Assembly: GCA_003224235.1 (NCBI GenBank)
Contig: QHYU01000135.1
Span: 1-34,383, forward strand
Direction: 5' to 3'
Source: Acidobacteriota bacterium
GTDB lineage: Bacteria > Acidobacteriota > Terriglobia > Acidiferrales > UBA7541
Length of the DNA: 34,383 bases
The notes under the pieces were generated by a model. That model ran no database searches and was not told where the DNA came from. It saw nothing but the letters and a program-made list of their open reading frames with translations. The translations under genes and the position numbers were made by a program. Positions within the stretch are counted from its first letter, which is position 1, and every line of letters starts with the position of its first letter. Of the stretch, positions 27,430 through 34,383 are shown one piece after another.

Positions 27430-27792
27430 CTATTTCTCCAGCGACGCGCCGCAGCGGGTGCAAGTGCGTATCCGCTTGGGCTTGCTGCCTTCCGGTAGCG
27501 GCTTGTGGCCCACACGCGTGGGCTTGCCGCATCCCGGGCAGATCACCAGCACGTTCGAGATCGCCAGCGCGCCCTCCCGCTCGACGATTCCACCCTTGAT
27601 GTTCTTCGACGGGTTGGGGCGGGTGTGGCGCTTGATCATGGCCGCATGCTCGACCGTGACCGTGCGCTTATAGGCGTCCACCGAGAGCACGCGACCCTCT
27701 TTGCCTTTGTCGCGCCCCGTCATCACCCGGACCTGGTCGCCCTTGCGAATGCTCACGTTGTGCCGAATCGAATCTTCTGGGTTAGTTTTCAT
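27430..27792 (-). CDS. rplX: Ribosomal protein L24
   Basis: A 120-residue assembly-initiating large-subunit protein. The KOW motif is [44 protein letters not shown] follows. The C-terminus carries a CPGCG…CTRCG pair, a four-Cys zinc ribbon (C-x2-C…C-x2-C) found in some bacterial L24 proteins. I choose ATG 27792; an in-frame GTG at 27801, overlapping the rplN stop codon, is an alternative. Confidence 0.95.
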   Translation of the reverse strand: MKTNPEDSIRHNVSIRKGDQVRVMTGRDKGKEGRVLSVDAYKRTVTVEHAAMIKRHTRPNPSKNIKGGIVEREGALAISNVLVICPGCGKPTRVGHKPLPEGSKPKRIRTCTRCGASLEK

Positions 27793-27794
27793 CG

Positions 27795-28163
27795 CTACCA
27801 CACTTCCGGCGCGAGCGAGATGATTTTGGCGAATTTCTTCTCGCGCAGCTCGCGCGCCACCGGTCCAAACACGCGCGTGCCCACCGGTTCGTTGGCCTCG
27901 TTGATCAGCACCGCGGCGTTATCGTCAAACCGGATATAGGTGCCGTCTTTGCGCCGGTGCTCCTTGCGCGTGCGCACTACCACCGCGCGCACCACTTTGC
28001 CTTGTTTGATCTGGCTATCCGGGGCCGCTTCTTTTACTGATGCGGTGATGACGTCGCCCAGTCCAGCCTTCAGCCCGGCATCGCCGCCCAGTGGCAGGAT
28101 GCACATCAGCCGACGGGCGCCAGAGTTATCAGCCACCGTCAGCCAGGTCCGCATCATAATCAT
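27795..28163 (-). CDS. rplN: Ribosomal protein L14
   Basis: A 122-residue beta-barrel protein at the subunit interface. Key sequence: [15 protein letters not shown], the [33 protein letters not shown] region (key motif [12 protein letters not shown]), [10 protein letters not shown] and [28 protein letters not shown] at the end. Length is exactly that of the family. It follows rpsQ by 59 bp and abuts rplX, the classical order. Confidence 0.97.
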   Translation of the reverse strand: MIMMRTWLTVADNSGARRLMCILPLGGDAGLKAGLGDVITASVKEAAPDSQIKQGKVVRAVVVRTRKEHRRKDGTYIRFDDNAAVLINEANEPVGTRVFGPVARELREKKFAKIISLAPEVW

Positions 28164-28222
28164 CGCAGTGCTCCGTGCTCCAGAATATCCGTGGGGCTTC
28201 CCGTCCGCGCCCCTGTCGCGTG

Positions 28223-28522
28223 CTAATGCAGGCTGGTGCGGCGCGAAACTACTTCGGCCAGGCGCCAGCGCTTGAGTTTCGAGACGGGCCGGGATTCGAC
28301 GATACGCACCGTATCGCCCGGGCGCGCTTCGCCCTGCTCGTCGTGCGCGTAGAACTTCTTGCTGACGCGCACGACGCGCTGGTATCGCCGGTGCTGCACC
28401 ATCCGCGTCACCTTCACTACGATCGTCTTCTGCATCTTGGCGCTGGTGACCACGCCCACTTTCTCCTGGCGCGGTCGCCGTACGGCCGTTTCCGCCTGCG
28501 TCTTTTCGGCTTCAGTTGCCAT
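28223..28522 (-). CDS. rpsQ: Ribosomal protein S17
   Basis: A 99-residue OB-fold primary 16S rRNA-binding protein. Core motifs are [20 protein letters not shown] and the signature [21 protein letters not shown] charged 18-residue N-terminal extension and a short tail make it longer than the usual 80-90. The start overlaps the rpmC stop by 11 bp, an unusually long overlap that suggests coupled translation. Confidence 0.96.
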   Translation of the reverse strand: MATEAEKTQAETAVRRPRQEKVGVVTSAKMQKTIVVKVTRMVQHRRYQRVVRVSKKFYAHDEQGEARPGDTVRIVESRPVSKLKRWRLAEVVSRRTSLH

Positions 28523-28724
28523 GGTCCTTCCTCACCGTACGCTCGCGCAGCAGCGTCTTGACGCGCGCCAGGTCCTTGCGGGCTTCACGCAGGCGCTTAA
28601 GCGCCTCGGCCTGACCGGTTGAGAGCTGAAAGCGCAGCCGGAAAATTTGCTCGCTCAGTTCCCGCTGCTGGACTTCTAGTTCTTTAGTATCCACCTCGCG
28701 GAGCTTTTGGATTCGGCGCGGCAT
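28512..28724 (-). CDS. rpmC: Ribosomal protein L29
   Basis: A 70-residue helical hairpin protein near the exit tunnel, which helps form the docking site for SRP and trigger factor. Signature: KLREVDTKELEVQQRELSEQIFRLRFQL and LREARKDLARVKTLLRER (key motif KDLARVKTLLRER). The ATG shares one base with the rplP stop (TGATG) and the 3' end overlaps rpsQ by 11 bp. Confidence 0.95.
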   Translation of the reverse strand: MPRRIQKLREVDTKELEVQQRELSEQIFRLRFQLSTGQAEALKRLREARKDLARVKTLLRERTVRKDHGN

Positions 28725-29140
28725 CAGAAGCTCTCCGCCCGGCTGACGAATTTGGTGTGGATCGGCAGTTTGTGAGCCGCCAGCTCCATGGCCTCCTTCG
28801 CCGTAGCCGCATCTACGCCGGCCATTTCAAATAGCACCCGGCCAGGCTTGACCACCGCCACCCAGCGTTCCGGCGCGCCCTTGCCTTTGCCCATGCGCGT
28901 CTCGGCAGGTTTCTTTGTAAACGGTTTGTCGGGAAAGATACGGATCCACAGCTTACCGCCGCGTTTGATAAACCGCGTGATCGCCACGCGCGACGCCTCG
29001 ATCTGGCGGTCAGTGATCCAGGCGGGCTCCAGTGCCTTCAGCCCGTACTCGCCGAAGGAGAGCTCGCCGCCGCGCCAGGCCTTGCCGCGGCGCCGGCCGC
29101 GCTGCTGCTTGCGGTATTTCACTTTTTTCGGCATCAACAT
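28724..29140 (-). CDS. rplP: Ribosomal protein L16
   Basis: A 138-residue protein of the large subunit near the A-site tRNA elbow. [19 protein letters not shown] at the start, then [27 protein letters not shown] (key motif FGEYGLKAL), [23 protein letters not shown] and VLFEMAGV. Met1 at 29140 and Met3 at 29134 are both possible. The [13 protein letters not shown] start aligns with the family from Met3. Stop overlaps rpmC. Confidence 0.97.
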   Translation of the reverse strand: MLMPKKVKYRKQQRGRRRGKAWRGGELSFGEYGLKALEPAWITDRQIEASRVAITRFIKRGGKLWIRIFPDKPFTKKPAETRMGKGKGAPERWVAVVKPGRVLFEMAGVDAATAKEAMELAAHKLPIHTKFVSRAESF

Positions 29141-29146
29141 GATTGC

Positions 29147-29818
29147 TTACTCGGCGCCTAACCCAGGCTGTTTCGTGACCGCCAGGCCGCGTTCGGGAAT
29201 CTTTTCGCCTTGATAGATCCAGCATTTGACGCCGATCACGCCGTAGGTGGTGTAAGCCTGCGCGAAACCGAAATCGATGTCGGCGCGAAGCGTCTGCAGC
29301 GGCAGCCGCCCTTGCAGGTACCACTCCTTGCGCGCGATTTCCGCGCCGTTCAGCCGGCCCGCGACGCGCACCTTGATTCCCTTGCAGCCGAAGCGCAGCG
29401 CTGAGTCCACCGCCTTGCGCATCGCGCGGCGGAAGGCCACGCGCTTTTCGAGTTGCAGAGCAATCGATTCACCCACCAGTTGCGCGTCGAGCTCCGGCCG
29501 GTGAACTTCCTGGATATCGATGTGCACCTCGCGGTGGGTGCGCTTCTGCACTTCGTTCTTCAGCTTGTCGATCTCAGCTCCCTTGCGCCCAATGATGATC
29601 CCCGGCCGGGCCGTGTAAATGCGGATCACCAGCTTGTTCGCGGCACGCTCGATGTCGATCGCGCTGACCCCGGCCGAACGCAGTCGGTCTTTCAATTGCC
29701 GCCGTAGCTCGACGTCTTCGTGCAGCAGGTCGGCGTAGTCGCGGTGGGCGAACCAGCGCGACCTCCAGACCTTGTTGTAGCCCAGCCGGAACCCGTATGG
29801 ATGCGTTTTCTGGCCCAA
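29147..29818 (-). CDS. rpsC: Ribosomal protein S3
   Basis: A 223-residue mRNA-entry protein with helicase-assisting function. [16 protein letters not shown] opens it; a type II KH domain has [18 protein letters not shown]; the C-terminal signature is [40 protein letters not shown] (key core [14 protein letters not shown]). The start codon is TTG 29818, supported by a strong GTAGGAGGAG 5 nt upstream and by the absence of a nearby ATG. It follows rplV by 9 bp. Confidence 0.97.
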   Translation of the reverse strand: MGQKTHPYGFRLGYNKVWRSRWFAHRDYADLLHEDVELRRQLKDRLRSAGVSAIDIERAANKLVIRIYTARPGIIIGRKGAEIDKLKNEVQKRTHREVHIDIQEVHRPELDAQLVGESIALQLEKRVAFRRAMRKAVDSALRFGCKGIKVRVAGRLNGAEIARKEWYLQGRLPLQTLRADIDFGFAQAYTTYGVIGVKCWIYQGEKIPERGLAVTKQPGLGAE

Positions 29819-29827
29819 GTGCTCCTC

Positions 29828-30340
29828 CTACGTTTTCTTTGGCTTGCCGGCTGGGCGCTTCTGCCCTGCCAGAGCCTTGCGAGCCTTCTTCACTGCGCCC
29901 TTGACTCCCTTGTGCGCTTCGGCCTCCGCGGCAGCCGCCGCGACGCGCTCCTTGGCGGCAACGTGGTGCTCGGCCACGGCCACGACAATGTGGCTGGTGC
30001 GCTTTTGATATCGGAACGCACGGCCCATCGGCGCCGGGCGCAGCCGCTTCCACCGCGGCCCTTCGTTCACAAAGCAACGCGAGATGAACAGTTGATCGAC
30101 ATCCAGCGACGCCCCAGCGTCCTCCGCCTTACGCTCGGCATTGGCGATCGCGCTGCGCAGCACTTTTTCGATGTCGCGCGCCGCGCGCTTTGGGGTGTAC
30201 CGCAGGACCTGCAGCGCCTTCTCGGCGCGCAGGCCGCGGATCAGGTCAATCACCAGCCTCGCCTTCTGCGGCGACATGCGAATGTACCGCGCCATGGCGT
30301 GGGCCTCGATTGTTGGTGCAATAGCGGTTTGCGTGGCCAT
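29828..30340 (-). CDS. rplV: Ribosomal protein L22 with C-terminal extension
   Basis: A 170-residue exit-tunnel protein; the family is about 110. The core has RYIRMSPQKARLVIDLIRG, DIEKVLRSAIANAE and the tunnel hairpin region followed by PMGRAFRYQKRTSHIVVAV, the diagnostic C-terminal motif. After it come about 45 extra residues rich in Ala and Lys (VAAKERVAAAAAEAEAH…RPAGKPKKT). It lies between rpsS (3 bp) and rpsC (9 bp). The extension is probably surface-exposed. Confidence 0.96.
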   Translation of the reverse strand: MATQTAIAPTIEAHAMARYIRMSPQKARLVIDLIRGLRAEKALQVLRYTPKRAARDIEKVLRSAIANAERKAEDAGASLDVDQLFISRCFVNEGPRWKRLRPAPMGRAFRYQKRTSHIVVAVAEHHVAAKERVAAAAAEAEAHKGVKGAVKKARKALAGQKRPAGKPKKT

Positions 30341-30343
30341 GGT

Positions 30344-30709
30344 TTATGCCTTCGGCCCTGTCGGCGGAGCGCCGCCTGCGGCAGGCGCTGCGGGCCCTGC
30401 CCCGGGAGTTGCTGGAGCGCCGGCGGCGCCCGCTGCCCTCTCCAGCGCGGCTTTGACCGCGTGACCCTTGAACGTGCGAGTGGGCGCGAACTCACCCAGT
30501 TTGTGTCCCACCATCTGCTCAGTGACGTACACCGGAATAAACTTTTTGCCGTTGTGCACGGCAATGGTGTGTCCCACCATCTCCGGCAGGATGGTTGAGC
30601 GGCGCGACCAGGTCTTGATGACCCTTTTCTCGTTCCGCGCGTTGAGCGCTTCCACCTTCTCGCGTAGGTGGCTATCGATGAAGGGACCCTTCTTGAGCGA
30701 CCGTGCCAT
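30344..30709 (-). CDS. rpsS: Ribosomal protein S19 with C-terminal extension
   Basis: A 121-residue head protein contacting S13 and the A site. [15 protein letters not shown] is the family start and [23 protein letters not shown] the central signature. The typical length is about 92; here a tail of about 28 residues rich in Ala, Pro and Gly follows. ATG 30709 is chosen because the longer upstream frame runs through the preceding small gene and lacks homology. The ribosome-binding purines lie in that gene's 3' end (8-bp gap). Confidence 0.96.
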   Translation of the reverse strand: MARSLKKGPFIDSHLREKVEALNARNEKRVIKTWSRRSTILPEMVGHTIAVHNGKKFIPVYVTEQMVGHKLGEFAPTRTFKGHAVKAALERAAGAAGAPATPGAGPAAPAAGGAPPTGPKA

Positions 30710-30717
30710 CGGCTTCT

Positions 30718-31062
30718 CTACTCCTCGACCCGGCGGAGCTTGATCCATTGCGCGCGGCGCATCTTGCGGAAGCCCCGCACGGGCCCCGGCACGCGATGCG
30801 ACAGCGGGCAGAACGGGCAGACGAAGCGCGTCCCTTGCATGTTGGGCATCTTCTCGACCGTCACTACCCAGCCGGGCTTGCACAGCCGGTAGAGAACCAG
30901 TCGCGGCGGTGCTGGCGGAGTCTTCGGCGCCGGCTTGACGGCCTTCGCCAATCGCGCGGCCGCGGCGGACTTGCGCGAACGACTTGCGCGCCGAGCCGTT
31001 GCTCCTGTTGATCTCGATGCTCTCATGGGTGTGCTCTCAAATACCCGCCGCGCCGGGTTCAT
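30718..31062 (-). CDS. Unrecognised small basic Cys/His protein within the S10 operon
   Basis: About 114 residues between rplB and rpsS, where these two are normally adjacent. The N-terminal half is an Arg/Ala/Ser/Pro-rich tail; the C-terminal half is compact: [48 protein letters not shown]. Cys61, Cys82, Cys85 and His89 (C-x20-C-x2-C-x3-H) could bind zinc. Third codon positions are GC-rich in this half, supporting coding. Possible starts are ATG 31062 (behind AAGGGG), ATG 31026 and GTG 31095; I chose 31062. The stop is 8 bp from the rpsS start. I do not recognise the family; a ribosome-associated or RNA-binding role is inference from location and charge. Confidence 0.65.
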   Translation of the reverse strand: MNPARRVFESTPMRASRSTGATARRASRSRKSAAAARLAKAVKPAPKTPPAPPRLVLYRLCKPGWVVTVEKMPNMQGTRFVCPFCPLSHRVPGPVRGFRKMRRAQWIKLRRVEE

Positions 31063-31137
31063 TTTTGCTACCCCTTCTGAAACCTTCACGTCCACTCTGA
31101 CAAAGACAGTTGCAGGGACGCGCTACAAATTCATGCG

Positions 31138-31959
31138 TCAGGGCTTGCGCCGCTCCACAATCATCTTGCCCGTGCGCCGATTCCTGCGCGTCTTGGCGCC
31201 CAGGGTCGGGAAACCCCACGGTGTCTGCGGGTGATTGCCCTTGACGCGGCCCTCGCCACCACCGTGAGGGTGGTCGACCGGGTTCATTGCCACGCCGCGG
31301 ACCGTCGGACGGCGACCGTGCCAGCGCGTGCGGCCCGCCTTACCGTAAGTGACGTTCTCGTGATCGAGGTTGCCCACCTGCCCGATCGTAGCCATGCAAT
31401 CGAGCGGGAACTTGCGCACCTCGCCCGAGGGCAGCTTCACCAGCGCGATGTCGCCTTCCTTGCTCAGCAATTGCGCGGCACCGCCCGCCGACCGCACAAC
31501 CTGGCCACCCTTGCCGGGAAGCATCTCCAGGTTGTGTACCTGTGTACCGGGCGGGATGTGCCGTATGGGCAAAGCATTGCCAGGGAGGATATCGGCGTTG
31601 CCGCCGGTTTGCACCGTCATGCCGACTTCCAGGCCGACAGGGTGCAGGATGTAGCGCTTCTCCCCGTCGGCGTAGTGCAGCAGAGCCAGCCGCGCCGAGC
31701 GGTTCGGGTCATATTCGATGGCCACCACGCGCGCGGGGATGCCGGTTTTATCGCGGCGGAAATCGACGACGCGGTACTTGCGCTTGTGACCGCCACCGCG
31801 ATGCCATACGGTGATTTCACCATGGGCGTTGCGCCCGCCGGAGCGTTTCTTGGGTTCAGTCAGCGACTTTTCTGGGCGGTCCTTGGTCAGCTCGCTCTTG
31901 TCGAGCATGGTGATGAAGCGCCGCGACGCCGTGTACGAGTTGAAACTTTTCAGTGCCAT
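31138..31959 (-). CDS. rplB: Ribosomal protein L2
   Basis: A 273-residue protein essential for peptidyl transferase and subunit joining. It has [43 protein letters not shown], and the diagnostic [20 protein letters not shown] with the conserved histidine near the peptidyl-transferase centre. Length is typical. It begins 27 bp after rplW and ends 75 bp before the small unrecognised gene's chosen start. Confidence 0.97.
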   Translation of the reverse strand: MALKSFNSYTASRRFITMLDKSELTKDRPEKSLTEPKKRSGGRNAHGEITVWHRGGGHKRKYRVVDFRRDKTGIPARVVAIEYDPNRSARLALLHYADGEKRYILHPVGLEVGMTVQTGGNADILPGNALPIRHIPPGTQVHNLEMLPGKGGQVVRSAGGAAQLLSKEGDIALVKLPSGEVRKFPLDCMATIGQVGNLDHENVTYGKAGRTRWHGRRPTVRGVAMNPVDHPHGGGEGRVKGNHPQTPWGFPTLGAKTRRNRRTGKMIVERRKP

Positions 31960-31986
31960 AGTTGCCTCTTGCGCCGATCGCCCGGG

Positions 31987-32283
31987 CTACAGATTCTCCG
32001 CGTACTCGATCATCTTCTCGCCCGCCGCCAGCTTGACGTAAGCCTTTTTCCAGTCACGCCGGTACCCTTCGGCGCGACCGCGGCGGCGAAACTTGCCGTG
32101 AAAATTCGCTGTGCGCACATCGGCGACCTTCACCTTGAAAATCTTCTGCACGGCTTCCTTGATCTGCGTCTTGGTGGCCGCCGCACCGACTTCAAACACC
32201 ACGGTGTGCTGCGTTTCTTTTACCCCGAGACCTTTCTCGGTGATGATCGGCCGGCGAATGATGTGATAGACGGTGGCGGCCAT
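31987..32283 (-). CDS. rplW: Ribosomal protein L23
   Basis: A 98-residue exit-tunnel protein that docks trigger factor and SRP. Family sequence: YHIIRRPIITEKGLG, VVFEVGAAATKTQIKEAVQKIFKVKVADVRTANFHGK (key part KTQIKEAVQKIFKV), and KKAYVKLAAGEKM at the end. Length is typical. It starts 3 bp after rplD ends. Confidence 0.96.
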   Translation of the reverse strand: MAATVYHIIRRPIITEKGLGVKETQHTVVFEVGAAATKTQIKEAVQKIFKVKVADVRTANFHGKFRRRGRAEGYRRDWKKAYVKLAAGEKMIEYAENL

Positions 32284-32286
32284 GGC

Positions 32287-33075
32287 CTATCTCTTCCCTT
32301 TGCCCTTCGGGGCAGGTTTCCGCGTCTTCGGTCCGATCGCCCTCGAAGCCGTGGTCGTGGCTGCTGCCTCCGGCCCGGCGGCGACCGCGGCCAGTTGAAT
32401 GGTTACCGGAGCGTCTTGCGTGTCCGCGACAGCCGCGGCCTCTTTCTTGGGGGCAAGTGCCGTACCGAGCTTGACCGCAGCGTCTTTGGAAATCATCAGC
32501 CGGTCATGACGCAGCAGGTCATAAGGTTGCAGCGCGGCCGGCCGGACCAGCTTGACGCCTGCGAGGTTGCGGCTGGCGAGCTCGAGGTTAAGGTTGACCT
32601 CCTGCTCCACCAGCAGAATCGTGCGGGTCTGACCATCCAGACGATCGAGTGCCTCACGGAATGCCTTGGCCTTGTGCGATTCGAGTTTCCAGGCATCCAC
32701 CACGGTCAACTTCTGCTCGGCCAGCTTGGCTGAGAGCGCTGAGCGCAGAGCCCCCAATAACACCTTGCGCGGCAGCCGATAGGCGTAGCTGCGCGGTTGT
32801 GGGCCGTGCACCGTGCCGCCTTTGCGCCAAATCGATGAGCGGATCGAGCCCACGCGTGCCCGGCCGGTGCCCTTCTGCCTCCAGAGCTTGCGGCCTGAGC
32901 CCGACACCTCGCCGCGGCCCTTGGTCTTGTGCGTGCCGGCGCGCTGGCTGGCCAAGTACCACCGCACGGTCTCATGCAGCAGGTGCGGATTCACCTTCGC
33001 GGCAAACACCGCGTCAGCGAGCGCCACCTCGCCCACCTTCTTGCCTTCCAAATTCATCACGTCCACGACGGCCAT
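32287..33075 (-). CDS. rplD: Ribosomal protein L4 with C-terminal extension
   Basis: A 262-residue protein; the family averages about 205. The tunnel-lining loop KTKGRGEVSGSGRKLWRQKGTGRARVGSIRS (key core WRQKGTGRARVGS) and the domain end YDLLRHDRLMISKDAAVKL are standard. A tail of about 55 residues rich in Ala, Thr and Pro, ending PAPKGKGKR, follows. In E. coli L4 represses the S10 operon; whether that applies here cannot be judged because the leader is outside the window. Confidence 0.96.
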   Translation of the reverse strand: MAVVDVMNLEGKKVGEVALADAVFAAKVNPHLLHETVRWYLASQRAGTHKTKGRGEVSGSGRKLWRQKGTGRARVGSIRSSIWRKGGTVHGPQPRSYAYRLPRKVLLGALRSALSAKLAEQKLTVVDAWKLESHKAKAFREALDRLDGQTRTILLVEQEVNLNLELASRNLAGVKLVRPAALQPYDLLRHDRLMISKDAAVKLGTALAPKKEAAAVADTQDAPVTIQLAAVAAGPEAAATTTASRAIGPKTRKPAPKGKGKR

Positions 33076-33096
33076 GGTTTTGGCATCCTTCGCCGG

Positions 33097-33738
33097 TTAT
33101 TTGGCTTTCTGCGCCTTGCGGATCAGGATGTAGCTGCCATTGGGGCCCGGCACCGCGCCCCGCACCAACAAAAGATTCTCTTCCGTATCCACTTTAACCA
33201 CGCGCAAGTTTTTCACCGTGACGCGCTGATTGCCCATGTGCCCGGGGAAATGCTGCCCCGGCCAGACGCGCGAAGGGAACGAGCTCGCGCCGATACCGCC
33301 CGGCGCGCGGTGAAACATGGAACCATGCGTGGAGTCGCCGCCGCGGTAGTGCCACCGCTTGACTCCGCCTTGAAAACCTTTGCCCTTGCTTACGCCAGTG
33401 ATGTCCACATATTCACCGGGCTCGAAGCGGTCAACCAAAACGCGGTCGCCGACTTTCGTTTCTTCGGCTGAATCTTCCAACCGCACCTCACCCAGCAGGC
33501 GCATCGGAGCCGCATTCGCTTTCTTGAAGTGGCCGGCCATGGGCTTGGTAATGCGCTGCGGCTTGATGAACTCCACCAGGCCCAACTGCACCGCTTCGTA
33601 GCCATCCTTCTGCGCGGTGCGGCGCTGCACCACCACACACGGGCCAGCCTGCAGCACCGTGCAGGGCACCGCGGTGCCATCGTCGGCAAACACCTGCGCC
33701 ATCCCCAGCTTGATTCCGAGTATCCCGTTGACAGCCAT
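33097..33738 (-). CDS. rplC: Ribosomal protein L3
   Basis: A 213-residue early-assembly protein whose loop reaches the peptidyl-transferase centre. [17 protein letters not shown] opens it, and [39 protein letters not shown] and [26 protein letters not shown] follow. In E. coli this loop reads GSIGQNQTPG and has a methylated Gln; here neither Gln is present. It follows rpsJ by 24 bp. Confidence 0.97.
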   Translation of the reverse strand: MAVNGILGIKLGMAQVFADDGTAVPCTVLQAGPCVVVQRRTAQKDGYEAVQLGLVEFIKPQRITKPMAGHFKKANAAPMRLLGEVRLEDSAEETKVGDRVLVDRFEPGEYVDITGVSKGKGFQGGVKRWHYRGGDSTHGSMFHRAPGGIGASSFPSRVWPGQHFPGHMGNQRVTVKNLRVVKVDTEENLLLVRGAVPGPNGSYILIRKAQKAK

Positions 33739-33762
33739 TGGCTCGCTCAGCTCCTCGCTGGA

Positions 33763-34098
33763 CTACTTGGCCGCGTGCTCGCGCCCGAAGGCCTTGATCT
33801 CCACATCCACGCCGGGTGGCAGGTCAAGCTTCATCAGCGCGTCCACGGTATCCGGCGTGGGTTCGAGGATGTCGATCAGGCGCTTGTGCGTGCGCATCTC
33901 GAACTGCTCGCGCGATTTCTTGTCCACGTGCGGCGAGCGGAGCACGGTCCACCGGTTGATCGTGGTGGGCAGGGGAATCGGCCCGGCCACTTCGGCGCCG
34001 GTGCGCTTGGCCGTCTCGACGATCTCTCGCGTGGACTGGTCGAGGATGCGGTGGTCGTAAGCCTTCAGGCGGATGCGAATTTTTTCTCCGGCTGGCAT
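33763..34098 (-). CDS. rpsJ: Ribosomal protein S10
   Basis: A 111-residue head protein that in many bacteria also acts as NusE in antitermination. [27 protein letters not shown] and the signature [26 protein letters not shown]-type sequence (key core [18 protein letters not shown]) are clear; the tail AFGREHAAK is slightly longer than usual. The ATG is 2 bp after the tuf stop, with GGAG in the last tuf codons serving as ribosome-binding site. Confidence 0.97.
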   Translation of the reverse strand: MPAGEKIRIRLKAYDHRILDQSTREIVETAKRTGAEVAGPIPLPTTINRWTVLRSPHVDKKSREQFEMRTHKRLIDILEPTPDTVDALMKLDLPPGVDVEIKAFGREHAAK

Positions 34099-34100
34099 GG

Positions 34101-34383
34101 CTACTCCAGAATGTCGGTAACGGCGCCGGCACCGACGGTGTGGCCACCTTCGCGGATGGCAAACCGCAGCCCCTTCTCCAGCGCCACGGGCGTGATCAAC
34201 TGAATCTCTGCCGACACGTTGTCTCCCGGCATCACCATCTCCACCCCCGACGGCAGCTTCACGTCTCCGGTCACGTCCGTGGTCCGAAAGTAGAACTGCG
34301 GCCGGTACCCGGTGAAGAACGGCGTGTGTCGCCCGCCCTCTTCCTTGGTGAGAACGTACGCCTCGGCCTTGAACTTGGTGTGC
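34101..34383 (-). CDS. tuf: Elongation factor Tu, C-terminal part (runs off the window)
   Basis: The last 93 codons of EF-Tu up to the window edge; the 5' part is beyond 34383. It covers domain 3: [62 protein letters not shown] and VTDILE before the TAG stop at 34101-34103. EF-Tu delivers aminoacyl-tRNA to the ribosome. A tuf gene immediately before rpsJ is the usual end of the str operon, so transcription probably enters from outside. Confidence 0.97.
   Translation of the reverse strand, partial: HTKFKAEAYVLTKEEGGRHTPFFTGYRPQFYFRTTDVTGDVKLPSGVEMVMPGDNVSAEIQLITPVALEKGLRFAIREGGHTVGAGAVTDILE

Noticed and set aside
31231-32733. 500-codon open frame on the plus strand
   Set aside because: It is antisense to rplB, rplW and rplD, which are certain; long antisense frames are expected in GC-rich coding DNA. 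The translation resembles no family.
1-34383. CRISPR array, tRNA, rRNA, prophage or a defence island
   Set aside because: No regularly spaced repeats, no cloverleaf or rRNA sequence, and no phage or known defence genes were seen on either strand.

Overview
The window reads as a chromosomal segment of an Acidobacteriota bacterium with a GC-rich genome. The main taxonomic clues are a VWFA-related protein of the kind known mainly from Acidobacteria, an adjacent giant carboxypeptidase-regulatory/TonB-type outer-membrane protein (Oar-like) with a Gly-rich insert, and the general style of the ribosomal genes. The assignment is inferred from gene content; no rRNA or tRNA gene is present.

Layout. 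Positions 1-424 hold a collapsed IS110/IS1111-type insertion sequence: an 11-bp inverted repeat at both ends, a folded leader and the first 33 codons of the transposase. Positions 608-8224 (minus strand) carry a secreted nucleotide pyrophosphatase/phosphodiesterase-type hydrolase, a VWFA-related secreted protein and the large TonB-dependent-receptor-like protein; the last two are coupled by a TGATG stop/start overlap. A small PilZ protein (8632-8979, plus) follows. Next is a minus-strand pair: a RimK-like ATP-grasp ligase and a membrane-anchored transglutaminase-like protein. A plus-strand two-component system (CHASE3-like/GAF/HisKA_3 kinase plus NarL-type regulator) faces a degenerate receiver protein and a 62-aa hypothetical protein on the minus strand. 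A perfect 9+9 bp inverted repeat lies between the ATP-grasp gene and the kinase gene. A gene-poor 0.9 kb stretch (14471-15409) contains a second transposase relic and the guaB promoter and leader hairpin. guaB and a VanZ-family gene follow on the plus strand.

Positions 17595-34383 (minus strand) are one continuous translation gene array, read from the right edge leftwards: tuf (3' end), rpsJ, rplC, rplD, rplW, rplB, an unrecognised small basic Cys/His protein gene, rpsS, rplV, rpsC, rplP, rpmC, rpsQ, rplN, rplX, rplE, rpsN (zinc type), rpsH, rplF, rplR, rpsE, rpmD, rplO, secY, adk, map, infA, rpmJ, rpsM, rpsK, rpsD, rpoA, rplQ. This is the classical str-end/S10/spc/alpha order. Many spacings are under 20 bp and several genes overlap, so they are probably co-transcribed, with promoters outside the window. 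The array makes ribosomal subunits, the translocon, an initiation factor, N-terminal methionine removal, adenylate balance and the RNA polymerase alpha subunit.

The most unusual points are the unrecognised gene between rplB and rpsS, the IS leader whose fold would bury the transposase ribosome-binding site, the ATP-grasp/transglutaminase pair, the palindrome in front of the sensor kinase, a receiver-like protein lacking all three key residues, and Ala/Pro/Lys-rich tails on several ribosomal proteins. I found no CRISPR array, tRNA or rRNA.
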